Below are positions 6,157-6,192 of a stretch of DNA of 6,192 bases, one piece after another (the first letter of the stretch is position 1; each line of letters opens with the position of its first letter). The position numbers and the translations under genes were made by a program. Location: assembly GCA_030828025.1 (NCBI GenBank), contig JAURDG010000086.1:1-6192 (forward strand), written 5' to 3'. The notes under the pieces were generated by a model. That model was not told where the DNA came from and searched no databases. It saw only the letters and a list, made by a program, of their open reading frames with translations. Source of the stretch: Flavobacteriaceae bacterium. Lineage in GTDB: Bacteria; Bacteroidota; Bacteroidia; Flavobacteriales; Flavobacteriaceae.

Positions 6157-6192
6157 TTAAATTCTAAATAGTTTTTTGGCGTTTTCAGTCGT
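6157..6192 (-). CDS. C-terminal end of a probable TatD-family metal-dependent hydrolase (partial)
   Basis: Reading inward from the right edge on the minus strand, one frame gives TTENAKKLFRI followed by TAA (6159-6157). TTENAK(K/R)LF is the usual C-terminal ending of TatD/YcfH-type metal-dependent deoxyribonucleases, where the last helix packs against the TIM barrel. Only 11 codons are present and no catalytic residue is visible, so the call rests on this tail alone. The gene is on the same strand as everything else and ends 52 bases before the tRNA gene. Confidence 0.55.
   Translation of the reverse strand, partial: TTENAKKLFRI

Overview
The window looks like chromosomal DNA of a member of the Bacteroidota. 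The signs are an AT-rich sequence, a TonB-dependent receptor that begins with a signal peptide and a carboxypeptidase-regulatory-like domain, signal peptides ending in a short '-AQ' motif, A-rich leaders without a clear Shine-Dalgarno, and candidate promoters of the phylum's TTTG / TAnnTTTG type. I cannot place it more closely. All genes lie on the minus strand, so the biological order runs from right to left.

From the right edge come the last 11 codons of a probable TatD-family hydrolase (6157-6192), then a tRNA-Ser with anticodon GGA (6017-6104). Next is a tight cluster: an ExbB/TolQ/MotA-family proton channel (5137-5940), a small four-helix membrane protein of unknown function (4673-5119), a long ExbD with a periplasmic CxxC (4043-4666) and a short lysine-headed ExbD (3559-4041). 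The gaps are 17, 6 and 1 bases, so these four are very probably one operon. After a 100-base gap comes an outer-membrane beta-barrel protein (2808-3458). After a further 96 bases comes a large TonB-dependent receptor (1-2711), whose C-terminus runs off the left edge.

Together the genes describe an envelope energy-transduction unit. ExbB and two non-identical ExbDs should form an inner-membrane motor driven by the proton gradient, with the four-helix protein as a possible accessory subunit, and two outer-membrane proteins follow. No tonB gene is present in the window. The receptor is the obvious type of client for such a motor, but the sequence does not prove that this motor drives this receptor.

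Most of the window is ordinary core-genome content. The points most worth a second look are the unknown four-helix protein inside the motor operon, the unequal ExbD pair with its CxxC, and an identical 11-base promoter-like element ahead of both exbB and the beta-barrel gene, which at the latter would imply a leaderless mRNA. I see no mobile element, CRISPR array or phage material.
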